The notes under the pieces are model-generated. The model had not been told where the DNA came from, searched no databases, and saw only the letters and a program-made list of their open reading frames with translations. This document shows, piece after piece, positions 1 to 7,910 of a stretch of 18,772 nt of DNA (its first letter is position 1; every line of letters begins with the position of its first letter). Position numbers and translations under genes: made by a program. This stretch comes from Actinomycetes bacterium (GTDB lineage: Bacteria > Actinomycetota > Actinomycetes > Actinomycetales > Microbacteriaceae), in contig JAEWKY010000046.1 of assembly GCA_023457615.1 (NCBI GenBank), positions 1-18,772 of the forward strand, read 5' to 3'.

Positions 1-73
1 CGCGGGGCCCGGGGGGCCACTGTGGGGGCTTTCTGCCTCGGCCGGGCCGGGGGGGGCGGGCCCTTCGCCGTGC
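1..73. other. Short GC-rich left edge without a gene
   Basis: This stretch lies just beyond the stop codon of the FadB-type gene. It is extremely G/C-rich with long G runs. Read on the minus strand it could form a short GGGCC/GGCCC hairpin, but there is no following T tract, so I do not call a terminator. No coding signal is visible. Confidence 0.4.
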
Positions 74-2209
74 TCAGCGCACGCCGCGGATCGGCGGCGT
101 GTGGAAGGTGCTCCCGAAGACGCGCTCGCTCGCCCCGACCCGGTCGAGGTAGGGCGTCGCCCCGCCCATCTGGAACGGCCAGCCCGCGCCGAGCAGGAGA
201 CAGAGGTCGATGTCCTCCGCCGCGTGCACGACGTCGCCCTCGAGCATCCGGTGGATCTCGTCGGCGAGGCCGTCCTCGACGCGCGTGCGCAGCTCCTCGG
301 CGGTGTACGGCTTCGCGTCGGCGGGACGGTGCTTCGCGACGATCGCGAGCGCCTTCTTGTCGATCCTGCCCGTCGGCTTGCCCTTGCCGTCCTTCTCGAG
401 CAGCACGTTCGCCTCGGCCAGCTCGTGCAGCGCCGCCGACTCGAAGAACCGCTCGGGGAACGCCGTGTGGTGGGTGTCGAGCACGTGGGCGCCGACCTTG
501 AGCCCGACGAGGTCGAGCAGCACGAACGGGTCCATCGGCAGACCGAACGGGCGCACCGCCTCGACGACGTTCTCCGGCGGCGTGCCGAGCTCGAGCGCGT
601 GCATCGCCTCGCCGAGCAGCTTCGCGAGGATGCGGTTGACGACGAAGCCGGGGGTGTCGGCGGTGATGACGGCGTTCTTACGCAGCTTCGCGGCCGTGAC
701 CATCGCGGTCGACAGCGCCTCGTCGGTCGTCTTCGGCGTCTTCACCACCTCGATCAGCGGCATGACCGCGACGGGGTTGAAGAAGTGGAAGCCGACGCCC
801 CGCTCGGGGTGCTTGAGCTTCGCGCCGATCTGCTCGACCGAGAGCGACGACGTGTTCGTCGCGAGGATCGCGTCGGGGGAGACGTGCTTCTCGACGTCGG
901 CGAACACGGTCTGCTTGACGCCGAGCTCCTCGAAGACGGCCTCGATGACCCAGTCGCAGTCGGCGAAGTCGGACTTGTCGGTCGTGCCCGTGACGAGAGC
1001 CTTGAGCCGGTTCGCCTCGTCGCCGTCGATGCGGCCCTTGGCGAGCAGCTCGTCGATCTCGCCGTGGATGGTCGAGACCCCCTTGTCGACCCGCGCCTGG
1101 TCGAGGTCGGTGATGACGACCGGCACCTGGAGCCGGCGCACGAAGAGGAGCGCGAACTGCGTCGCCATGAGGCCCGCGCCGATCACGCCGACCTTGGTGA
1201 CGGGACGCGCGAGCGCCTTGTCGGGAGCACCGGCCGGCTTCTTCGCGCGCTTCTGCACGAGGTTGAACGCGTAGATCGAGGCGCGGAACTGGTCGCCCGA
1301 GATGAGGTCGGCGAGCGCCTCGTCCTCCGCCGCGAAGCCGGTCTTCCGGTCGGTGCTCTTGGCCGCCTTGAGCAGCTCGAGCGCCGCGTACGGGCTCTTC
1401 GCGACCCGGCCGATGCGCGAGGCGAGGGTCTTCTCGGCGATCCCGATCGCGACATCCCACTTCACCGCGCGCTCGATCTTGCCGGGCTCGTTCTTGCGCT
1501 TGACCTTGATCCTGCCGGTCAGCACGCCGTCGGCCCACCGCAGCGAGTCCTCGAGGAAGTTGGCCGGGCCGAACATCGCGTCCGCGATGCCGAGCTCGAA
1601 GACCTGCGGTCCTTTCAGCATCCTGTTGTTCTTGAGCGGGTTCGAGATGACGACCTCGAGCGCGTTCTCGATGCCGATGAGATTCGGCAGGAGGTAGGCG
1701 CCGCCCCAGCCGGGGATGATGCCGAGGAAGACCTCGGGCAGCGCGAACGCCGGCACCGACGAGTCGACGGTGCGGTAGGTCGCGTTGAGGCCGATCTCGA
1801 CGCCGCCGCCGAGGGCGAGGCCGTTGTAGAAGACGAACGACGGCACCCCGAGGGTCGAGAGCTTCCCGAGGGCGTCGTGGCCGAGCTGCGCCATGAGCAG
1901 GCCGGTCTCGCGGTCCGGGATGTCGCCCACCTTCGACAGGTCGGCGCCCGCGGCGAAGATGAACTGCTTGCCGATCACGGCGACCCCGTCGATCTCTTTC
2001 GCCGCCGCGCGGGCCGTGAGCTCGTCGAGGCGCTGCGAGAGCTCGAGGAGCGTCGCCGGCCCGAGGGTCGACGGCCGGGTGTGGTCGCGACCGTTGTCGA
2101 GGGTGATGAGCGCGAGGTTCTTGCCGCTCGCGAGGCGGATGTCGCGCACGTACGAGTGCGTCACGACCTCGTCGGGGTCGAGGCCGACCAGCTTCGAGAA
2201 GTCGGTCAC
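74..2209 (-). CDS. fadB: FadB-type enoyl-CoA hydratase / 3-hydroxyacyl-CoA dehydrogenase
   Basis: A 711-residue cytoplasmic bifunctional enzyme that hydrates trans-2-enoyl-CoA and then oxidises 3-hydroxyacyl-CoA with NAD in fatty-acid beta-oxidation. The N-terminal crotonase half (about 20-310) has the oxyanion segment ALGGGVE with E138 and the LPEVFLGIIPGWGG segment with E159, matching the two catalytic glutamates of the family. The dehydrogenase half has a Rossmann motif GVIGAGLM (341-348), the NTSSLS segment near 452-457 and the catalytic pair H475 (GFHFFNP) and E487. Length is typical for FadB/FadJ proteins. The GTG start at 2209 overlaps the thiolase stop as GTGA, so translation is probably coupled. 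The reading frame stays open far upstream inside the thiolase, but homology begins at this GTG. Whether it is closer to FadB or FadJ is not decided by the sequence alone. Confidence 0.93.
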   Translation of the reverse strand: MTDFSKLVGLDPDEVVTHSYVRDIRLASGKNLALITLDNGRDHTRPSTLGPATLLELSQRLDELTARAAAKEIDGVAVIGKQFIFAAGADLSKVGDIPDRETGLLMAQLGHDALGKLSTLGVPSFVFYNGLALGGGVEIGLNATYRTVDSSVPAFALPEVFLGIIPGWGGAYLLPNLIGIENALEVVISNPLKNNRMLKGPQVFELGIADAMFGPANFLEDSLRWADGVLTGRIKVKRKNEPGKIERAVKWDVAIGIAEKTLASRIGRVAKSPYAALELLKAAKSTDRKTGFAAEDEALADLISGDQFRASIYAFNLVQKRAKKPAGAPDKALARPVTKVGVIGAGLMATQFALLFVRRLQVPVVITDLDQARVDKGVSTIHGEIDELLAKGRIDGDEANRLKALVTGTTDKSDFADCDWVIEAVFEELGVKQTVFADVEKHVSPDAILATNTSSLSVEQIGAKLKHPERGVGFHFFNPVAVMPLIEVVKTPKTTDEALSTAMVTAAKLRKNAVITADTPGFVVNRILAKLLGEAMHALELGTPPENVVEAVRPFGLPMDPFVLLDLVGLKVGAHVLDTHHTAFPERFFESAALHELAEANVLLEKDGKGKPTGRIDKKALAIVAKHRPADAKPYTAEELRTRVEDGLADEIHRMLEGDVVHAAEDIDLCLLLGAGWPFQMGGATPYLDRVGASERVFGSTFHTPPIRGVR

Positions 2210-3405
2210 TTCTTGGCTCCCTTGTAGTGCGGGTTCTCCCAGATGATCGAGCCGCCCTGGCCGAGGCCCACGCACATCGCGGTCAGGCCGTAGCGCACGT
2301 CGGGACGCTCCTCGAACTGGCGCGCGAGCTGGATCATGAGGCGCACACCCGAGGACGCGAGGGGATGCCCGATCGCGATCGCGCCGCCCCACGGGTTGAC
2401 CCGCGGATCGTCGTCGTCGATGCCGAAGTGGTCGAGCAGCGAGAGCACCTGCACCGCGAACGCCTCGTTGAGCTCGAACAGCCCGATGTCGTCGATCGTG
2501 AGGCCCGCCTTGCGCAGCGCCTTCTCGGTCGACGGGATCGGACCGATGCCCATGACCTCGGGCTCGACGCCCGCGAAGGCGAAGGAGACCATCCGCATCT
2601 TCGCGGTCAGGCCGAGGTCCTTCGCGGCGTCGGCGCTCGCGAGCAGCGACACGGTGGCGCCGTCGGTGAGCGGCGACGCGTTGCCCGCGCTCACGCGGCC
2701 GTGCGGACGGAACGGGGTCTTGAGGGTCGCGAGGCCCTCCATCGTGGTCTCGGGCCGCATGCCCTCGTCCTCGGTCGCGAGCCCCCAGCCCTGCTCGCTC
2801 CTGATGGCGACGGGGATGAGGTCGGGCTGGATCTTGCCCGCCGCGTAGGCGGCCGCCACCTTCTGCTGGCTGCGCATCCCGTAGCGGTCGCTGCGCTCCT
2901 TGGTGAGCGACGGGAAGCGGTCGTGCAGACGCTCGGCCGTGTTGCCCATGTTGAGCGCCTGCGGGTCGACGAGCTTCTCGGCGAGGAAGCGCGGGTTCGG
3001 GTCGGCACCCTCGCCCATCGGGTGGTGCCCCATGTGCTCGACCCCGCCGGCGATCGCGACGTCGTACATGCCGACGCCGATCATGCTGCCGATCGTGGCG
3101 ACGGAGGTCATCGCGCCCGCGCACATCCGGTCGATCGCGAAGCCCGGCACCGTGATGGGCAGGCCCGCGAGGATCGCCGCGGTGCGTCCGATCGTGAGGC
3201 CCTGGTCGCCCGTCTGGGTCGTCGCCGCGATGGCGACGTCGTCGACACGCTCGGGGGGGAGGTTCGGGTTGCGCTCGAGCAGCCCGATCATCGCCTTCAC
3301 GATGAGGTCGTCAGCCCGGGTGTTCCAGTACTGACCCTTCTCGCCCGCGCGTCCGAACGGGGTCCTCACCCCGTCGACGAACACGACGTCCTTCACCTCG
3401 GCCAC
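2206..3405 (-). CDS. fadA: Thiolase, acetyl-CoA C-acyltransferase (FadA type)
   Basis: A 399-residue thiolase that cleaves 3-ketoacyl-CoA with CoA, the last step of beta-oxidation. The nucleophilic cysteine is C95 in DRMCAGAM. NEAFAVQ (313-319), GGAIAIGHPLASSG with H347 and CVGLGQGG with C378 supply the remaining conserved active-site loops. Length is standard for the family. The start is GTG, with a GGAGG ribosome site four bases upstream. The stop overlaps the FadB-type start by four bases, so the two subunits are very likely made together as a trifunctional-like complex. The degradative role, as opposed to biosynthetic acetoacetyl-CoA thiolase, is inferred from this pairing. Confidence 0.95.
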   Translation of the reverse strand: MAEVKDVVFVDGVRTPFGRAGEKGQYWNTRADDLIVKAMIGLLERNPNLPPERVDDVAIAATTQTGDQGLTIGRTAAILAGLPITVPGFAIDRMCAGAMTSVATIGSMIGVGMYDVAIAGGVEHMGHHPMGEGADPNPRFLAEKLVDPQALNMGNTAERLHDRFPSLTKERSDRYGMRSQQKVAAAYAAGKIQPDLIPVAIRSEQGWGLATEDEGMRPETTMEGLATLKTPFRPHGRVSAGNASPLTDGATVSLLASADAAKDLGLTAKMRMVSFAFAGVEPEVMGIGPIPSTEKALRKAGLTIDDIGLFELNEAFAVQVLSLLDHFGIDDDDPRVNPWGGAIAIGHPLASSGVRLMIQLARQFEERPDVRYGLTAMCVGLGQGGSIIWENPHYKGAKK

Positions 3406-3441
3406 GATGCCTCCACCTCTGCTCGATCGGCTTGCGTCTCG

Positions 3442-3471
3442 ATCCTAGGCAGCGGGTTTTCGGGCTCGGAA
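3442..3471 (-). promoter_or_regulatory. Candidate promoter for the thiolase-FadB operon
   Basis: In the 74-bp gap after RNase D, the minus strand reads TTCCGA, an 18-base spacer, then TAGGAT. TAGGAT fits the actinobacterial TANNNT -10 consensus and would start transcription about 30 bases before the thiolase GTG. The -35 match is weak. Read-through from the RNase D gene is the alternative. Confidence 0.35.
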
Positions 3472-3479
3472 TCCTTTGA

Positions 3480-4820
3480 CTATTCCGACGACGCGGGCTG
3501 TTCGCGGCTTTCCGGCGCTTGTGGGTTCTCCACGAAGGCTCGCGCGATCAACTGTGCGGTTGCCTCAACCTGCCAGGCGCGCGCCCCGAGCTCGCGCAGG
3601 GCGTCGCCGACGGTCGCGGTGTCGATGTCGGCGGGCGGCGACCAGGCCACCCGGCGCAGGGTGTCGGGCGTCAGCACGTTCTCGGTCGGGATGCTGAGCT
3701 CCTCGGCGCGCGCGACGACGGCGGCGCGGGCGCGCTTGAGCCGGCCGTCGGCCTCGGGGTTCTTGTCCGCCCACACCCGGGGAGGCGGCATCCCGTCACC
3801 GGGCGGCCTGCTCACCGGCAGGTCCTCGGTGGTCAGGCCGCGCTCGACCGCCGCCCACCAGCGGTCGAGCTGCGATCGGCTCGCGCGCCCGTTGAAGTCC
3901 TTCATGGCGGCGAGGTCGCGCTTGCTCTGCGGGAGCGCGCGCGCGGCGGCGAGCAGCGACGAGTCGGGCACGAGGCGCCCGGGGGCGCTGTCGATCTCGC
4001 GCGCGTAGTCGTCGCGCGCGTGCCACAGCTCCCGCGCGACGGCGAGGTTGCGCTGCTGGCGCAGGGCGTGGATGCCGGAGAGGCGCCGCCACGGCTCCTG
4101 CCGGGACACGGGCTCCTTGCGCAGCACGGCGGCGAACTCCTGGCGTGCGATCTCCGTCTTGCCGCCCGCGTCGAGCAGCTCGGCGATCTTGTCGCGCAGG
4201 TCGGGGAGCAGCTCGACGTCGAGGGCGGCGTAGACGAGCCAGCTCTGCGGCAGCGGGCGGGTCGACCAGTCCGCCGCCGAGTGCTCCTTCGCGAGGTGGA
4301 TGCCCAGCAGGTCCTCGACGACGGTGCCGAGCCCGACGCGGGGGAGTCCGGCGAGGCGTGCCCCGAGCTCGGTGTCGAAGAGCAGCTCCGGGTCGAGCCC
4401 GACCTCGCGCAGGCACGCGAGGTCCTGGCTGGCCGCGTGCAGGATCCACTCCTCGCCGGCCATGACCTCGGCGAGCTCGGAGAAGTCGCCGATCGCGGGC
4501 GGGTCGAAGAGGAACGATCCGGCGCCGCGGCGGTAGACCTGGATCAGGTAGGCGCGCTGCGAGTAGCGGAACCCGGAGGCGCGCTCGGCGTCGACCGCGA
4601 ACGGTCCGCTGCCCTGCGCGAGCTTCGCCACCGCCTCCCGGTACTGCTCGACGGTGTCGAGCACCTCGACGGGGTCGTGCGGTGCGGGGGCTGCCGCACG
4701 AGGTGCCGCGGGCTCGGAGGCCGCGGCCTCGGAGGGCGCGGGCTCGGGAGTCGGCGGCTCGGGCGCCGCGGGGCGCGGCCACTCACTGCCCGGCGCGTCG
4801 GAGAAGAGACCCTCAGCCAC
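3480..4820 (-). CDS. rnd: Ribonuclease D with HRDC domain
   Basis: A 446-residue 3'-5' exoribonuclease of the DEDDy family, expected to act in tRNA and stable-RNA 3' maturation. Visible catalytic residues are D77 and E79 (FAVDAER), D133 (ASQDLACL), and Y197 with D201 (YAALD), the complete DEDDy set. An HRDC nucleic-acid-binding domain follows at roughly 245-320. The first 50 residues are a Pro/Ala/Glu-rich low-complexity tail. The GTG start at 4820 overlaps the end of the DUF3000 gene by eight bases and has no clear ribosome site of its own, suggesting coupling to it. A DUF3000-RNase D pair is a familiar arrangement in Actinobacteria. Confidence 0.93.
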   Translation of the reverse strand: MAEGLFSDAPGSEWPRPAAPEPPTPEPAPSEAAASEPAAPRAAAPAPHDPVEVLDTVEQYREAVAKLAQGSGPFAVDAERASGFRYSQRAYLIQVYRRGAGSFLFDPPAIGDFSELAEVMAGEEWILHAASQDLACLREVGLDPELLFDTELGARLAGLPRVGLGTVVEDLLGIHLAKEHSAADWSTRPLPQSWLVYAALDVELLPDLRDKIAELLDAGGKTEIARQEFAAVLRKEPVSRQEPWRRLSGIHALRQQRNLAVARELWHARDDYAREIDSAPGRLVPDSSLLAAARALPQSKRDLAAMKDFNGRASRSQLDRWWAAVERGLTTEDLPVSRPPGDGMPPPRVWADKNPEADGRLKRARAAVVARAEELSIPTENVLTPDTLRRVAWSPPADIDTATVGDALRELGARAWQVEATAQLIARAFVENPQAPESREQPASSE

Positions 4821-5439
4821 GCGCCGCTCGACGATTCGGCAGCAGGCCGACGGCCTCGGGCGTCGGCGGCAGCCCGGCGAGGCGGCACAGCAGGTCGCTC
4901 CAGGCTTCGACGGAGGCGCCGACCGCGTCGGCGTCGGGGGTCCACGAGGCGCGCACCTCGAGCTGGGCGCCGTCGCCCTGCCCGGCGAGCTCGCCGAATC
5001 CCGTGGAGAGCACCTTGGTGGCCGTTCCGGAGGCGGCGGTGTAGCCGGCGTCGCGGGCGGCGAGCGAGTCGACGAGCCACGACCAGGCGACCTCGGCGAC
5101 GAACGGGTCGAGGCCGATGTCGGTCTCGAGCGGCGCCTGCGCGAAGCACACGACGCGGAACGCGCCGCCCCAGGCCTCGGGCTCCTCGGGGTCGTAGAGC
5201 AGCACGAAGCGGCCGGTGCCGAGCACGGAGTCGACGCCGTGCCGCACGGGGATCACGTCGGCCGCCATCGCGATCGCGTGCGGCGCGAGTCCGCCCGGTG
5301 CGGGGATCTCGCCGAGCTGCAGCTCGGGGCGGATGGTGGCGCGGCGCGCCGCGGTCAGCGCGCGGCCGAACACGGCCGGCACGACCGGTTCGCGGCCGAA
5401 CTCGGCCGGGTCGACCGGGTCGGAAGCGGGAGAGGCCAC
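4813..5439 (-). CDS. DUF3000 family protein
   Basis: A 208-residue cytoplasmic protein resembling the actinobacterial DUF3000 family, whose function is unknown to me. Typical segments are the N-terminal FGRALTAARRA stretch, RFVLLYDPEEPEAWGG near the middle, and DPFVAEVAWSWLVDSL, followed by a C-terminal region usually seen in this family. There is no signal peptide or membrane span. It starts at GTG with no Shine-Dalgarno sequence; a TAATGT -10 lies seven bases upstream, so the mRNA is probably leaderless. It is the first gene of the minus-strand block and overlaps RNase D, suggesting a link to RNA metabolism, but this is only contextual inference. Confidence 0.85.
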   Translation of the reverse strand: MASPASDPVDPAEFGREPVVPAVFGRALTAARRATIRPELQLGEIPAPGGLAPHAIAMAADVIPVRHGVDSVLGTGRFVLLYDPEEPEAWGGAFRVVCFAQAPLETDIGLDPFVAEVAWSWLVDSLAARDAGYTAASGTATKVLSTGFGELAGQGDGAQLEVRASWTPDADAVGASVEAWSDLLCRLAGLPPTPEAVGLLPNRRAARG

Positions 5440-5446
5440 GAGAGGA

Positions 5447-5476
5447 ACATTAGGCTTCCGAGCGGGAGCCCGTCAC
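5447..5476 (-). promoter_or_regulatory. Promoter for DUF3000-RNase D, probably leaderless
   Basis: The minus strand shows GTGACG (four of six matches to TTGACA), an 18-base spacer and TAATGT (a good TANNNT -10). Seven bases separate the -10 from the GTG start, so the transcript would begin at or within a base or two of the start codon. The absence of a ribosome binding site agrees with leaderless translation. Confidence 0.5.
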
Positions 5477-5531
5477 GTGCCACGCCGACGGCGAGGGCGC
5501 GGGGACCGGCCGCCCCGGTGGAGGAGGACGC

Positions 5532-6707
5532 ATGCGCACGCGCACGAGGATCGCGGTCGGCGGGGTCGTCGGAGCCCTCGCGCTCGTGGGCGCGGCGGCC
5601 GTCGCCACCGCCGCCGTGGGGGTGCTCGTCGCCCGCCGCGTGATCATCCCGCCCTCCCGCCGCGAGGAGGACGTCGAGGTGCGCGCCGTCGACCTCGACG
5701 AGGGACTGATCGTGCTCGACCGCACGCCCGACTCGCTCCTCCCGGGCGACTACAGCTTCTGGTTCACGCGCGAGTCGGGCCACGCGCGGCTCGGCGAGAT
5801 CGTCGCCACGACGTCCGACTCGGTGACGCGCCGCATCCTCGGCGTCGACCTCGGCGACCTCACGACGGCACGCCGGGGGCGGCTCACCGGCTGGTTCTAC
5901 CTCACCCCCGCCGATCTCGGCGTCGCGTACGACGACGTCGACATCGCGACGCCGCTCGGCGCCGCGCCGGCCTGGGTCGTGCCGCCCGCATCCGGGTCGA
6001 CGGGCACGCGCTGGGCGATCCACGTGCACGGTCGCGCCGTGCGGCGTCCCGAGACGCTGCGCGCGGTGCCGATCCTCCGCGACGCGGGATTCACCTCCCT
6101 CGTCGTCTCCTACCGCAACGACGGCGAGGCGCCCCGCAGCGACGACTTCCGCTACGCCCTCGGCGACCGGGAGTGGCTGGATGTCGACGCCGCGATGCGC
6201 TACGCCGTGAGCCGCGGCGCGACGGAGCTCGTGCTCGTCGGCTGGTCGATGGGCGGGGCGACGGTGCTGCAGGCGCTCACGCGGTCGACGGTCGGCGACC
6301 GCGTCGCGGGCGTCGTGCTCGAGTCGCCCGTCGTCGACTGGATCGCGGCGCTCGACTTCCAGGTGAGGCTGCGGCGGCTGCCCGTGTTCGTGCGCTCGTT
6401 CGTGATCCTGCTGTTCCGGCATCCGTGGGGCCGGGTCTTCACGGGGCTCGCCGAGCCGCTCGACATCGACCGGCTCGACTTCGTCACCCGGGCGCGGGAG
6501 CTCGACCGGCCGATCCTCGTGCTGCACAGCGACGACGACGGCTTCGTGCCGTCGACGGCGTCCCGAGCGCTCGCGGTCGCCCGCCCCGACCTCGTCACGT
6601 ACGAGGCCTTCGAGGTCGCGCGCCACACGAAGCTCTGGAACTACGACCGCGCCCGGTGGGAGGGCGCGATCCGCTCCTGGCTCGCGAAGCTCGCCCCGCG
6701 CGGCTGA
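5532..6707 (+). CDS. Membrane-anchored alpha/beta hydrolase
   Basis: A 391-residue protein with one hydrophobic N-terminal segment (about 9-33) following several arginines, acting as a signal anchor that would place the rest outside the membrane. The catalytic domain (about 160-390) has the nucleophile elbow GWSMGG with S239, an acid-loop segment HSDDDGFVP with an aspartate around 334-336, and H365 in ARHTKLWN, giving a plausible Ser-Asp-His triad. Residues 50-150 form an unassigned domain before the hydrolase. A strong GGAGGAGG ribosome site sits just before the ATG. It is divergent from DUF3000 and convergent with the reductase gene, so it is probably monocistronic. The substrate cannot be told; esterase, lipase or peptidase activity are all possible. 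Confidence 0.88.
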   Translation: MRTRTRIAVGGVVGALALVGAAAVATAAVGVLVARRVIIPPSRREEDVEVRAVDLDEGLIVLDRTPDSLLPGDYSFWFTRESGHARLGEIVATTSDSVTRRILGVDLGDLTTARRGRLTGWFYLTPADLGVAYDDVDIATPLGAAPAWVVPPASGSTGTRWAIHVHGRAVRRPETLRAVPILRDAGFTSLVVSYRNDGEAPRSDDFRYALGDREWLDVDAAMRYAVSRGATELVLVGWSMGGATVLQALTRSTVGDRVAGVVLESPVVDWIAALDFQVRLRRLPVFVRSFVILLFRHPWGRVFTGLAEPLDIDRLDFVTRARELDRPILVLHSDDDGFVPSTASRALAVARPDLVTYEAFEVARHTKLWNYDRARWEGAIRSWLAKLAPRG

Positions 6708-6725
6708 CGGCGGGCCGTGGGCTGC

Positions 6726-7451
6726 TCAGTGGGCGGGGCTCAGCGGGCGCCAGCGCGCGAAGAGCGTGCCGGTGTCGTCGCCGAGGAGCTGCACGAGCTC
6801 GAGGTCGCGCGGCCCCGGAGCGGCGCCGCCGAACAGGATCTGCGGACGTCCGAGGATGCGCGGCACGGTCGTGAGGCACAGCTCGTCGACGAGGTTCGCG
6901 GCGAGCAGCTGCCCCACGAGACGGGGCCCGCCCTCGCAGACGACCTTCGCGAGCCCGCGGTCCCGGAGCGCCTCGAGCAGACGCGACAGCGGCACGGCGC
7001 GATCGCCGTCGACGGCGAGGTACTCGAACGGGGCGGCGAAGGTGCGTCGCGCGCGGTCCTCGGCGCCGGACGGTCCGACGACGAGGATGCGGCCGGGCTC
7101 GATGTCGTCGCGCACGGCCGCGCCGGTGAAATCACCCGTCGTGGTGAGCACGGTGAGGTGGGTGCGCTTCGGGACGAGGCCCGGCTCGGCACGGAGGGTG
7201 GCGGCGCCGACGAGCACGGTGTCGCTCACCGACCGGATGGCGCCGAGCACGACGCGATCGGCCCCCGCGGTGATCCCCGCGCTCGTGCCCGCGGCGTCCG
7301 ACGTGCCGCCGTCGAGGGTCGCGACGAGGTTCACGCGCAGCCCGGGCGGCGGGTAGAGCGCGGCGACCCGTGCGCGGGCGTCGGCGTCGGCCGTGTCGAT
7401 CGCGACGGCGTCCGTCGCGGCGCCCGCGGGCGACAGGCGGCGGAGGATCAC
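6726..7451 (-). CDS. RibD C-terminal-type reductase (pyrimidine reductase family)
   Basis: A 241-residue protein with the dihydrofolate-reductase-like RibD_C fold: NLVATLDGG near 41-49, the DTVLVGAATLRAE stretch (77-89) where NADPH-binding residues lie, ILVVGPSG, and VVCEGGPRLVGQLL (171-184). It lacks the deaminase domain of full RibD and a complete riboflavin cluster is not nearby, so it is probably a stand-alone NADPH-dependent reductase rather than the main riboflavin enzyme. The GTG start overlaps the SufE-like stop as GTGA, making it the third gene of the sulfurtransferase operon. A longer open frame upstream lies inside the SufE gene and is not used. The substrate is unknown. Confidence 0.85.
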   Translation of the reverse strand: MILRRLSPAGAATDAVAIDTADADARARVAALYPPPGLRVNLVATLDGGTSDAAGTSAGITAGADRVVLGAIRSVSDTVLVGAATLRAEPGLVPKRTHLTVLTTTGDFTGAAVRDDIEPGRILVVGPSGAEDRARRTFAAPFEYLAVDGDRAVPLSRLLEALRDRGLAKVVCEGGPRLVGQLLAANLVDELCLTTVPRILGRPQILFGGAAPGPRDLELVQLLGDDTGTLFARWRPLSPAH

Positions 7452-7900
7452 GCCGCGGTCTTCTCGCGCACCTGGCGCTTCGTGCGGCCGAGGAGCGCGG
7501 ACATCCCGCGGATGCGCAGCGGGCTCACGGCCTCGGTGAGCCCGAGCGTGAGGGGGTAGTCGTCGGGCACGTCGAGCACCTGCTCGACGGTGAGGCCCGC
7601 GAGCCCCTGCACGAGGATCGACGCGAAGCCGCGAGTCGTCGGCGCCTCCTTGGGCGCCGTCGCGTGGAGGTGCACGATGCCGCCCCCCTCGTCCGAGGGC
7701 TCGACCTCGACGAAGATGAACACCGGCGACTGGCACTCCTCGACGCGCTCGAGCAGATCCGGGTGGTCGGCGTAGCGCTCGGGCAGCTCGGGCAGCTCGT
7801 TCGCGAACTCCAGGAGCAGCTGCAGGCGCTCGTGCTGCTCGAGCCCGAGGAAGTCGTCGCGCGTCGACGCGAGCCCGGGCGGCAGGTCGGAGTCGCTCAC
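7448..7900 (-). CDS. sufE: SufE-like sulfur-acceptor protein
   Basis: A 150-residue SufE-family protein. These accept persulfide sulfur on a conserved cysteine and pass it on for iron-sulfur cluster assembly. The key residue is C56 in VEECQSPVFIFVEV, corresponding to the family's catalytic cysteine motif. The downstream TTRGFASILVQGL segment (88-100) is also characteristic. The GTG start follows the sulfurtransferase stop by ten bases, with a GGAG ribosome site in between, and its own stop overlaps the reductase. Being next to a sulfurtransferase, a pairing also known in mycobacteria, it may receive sulfur from that enzyme instead of, or as well as, from a cysteine desulfurase. Confidence 0.9.
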   Translation of the reverse strand: MSDSDLPPGLASTRDDFLGLEQHERLQLLLEFANELPELPERYADHPDLLERVEECQSPVFIFVEVEPSDEGGGIVHLHATAPKEAPTTRGFASILVQGLAGLTVEQVLDVPDDYPLTLGLTEAVSPLRIRGMSALLGRTKRQVREKTAA

Positions 7901-7910
7901 GCGCTCCAGC

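Noticed and set aside
101..2227. A 708-codon open frame on the plus strand opposite the FadB-type gene
   Set aside because: It is antisense to a clearly conserved enzyme. Its Arg/Glu/Asp-rich composition is what a GC-rich gene yields in a shadow frame.
2210..3124. Upstream extension of the FadB-type frame to over 1000 residues
   Set aside because: The added part is out-of-frame translation of the thiolase; similarity begins exactly at the GTG at 2209.
2227..5453. Long plus-strand open frames across the thiolase, RNase D and DUF3000 genes
   Set aside because: They are low-complexity Arg/Ala/Gly shadows with no domains or start signals, opposite well-recognised genes.
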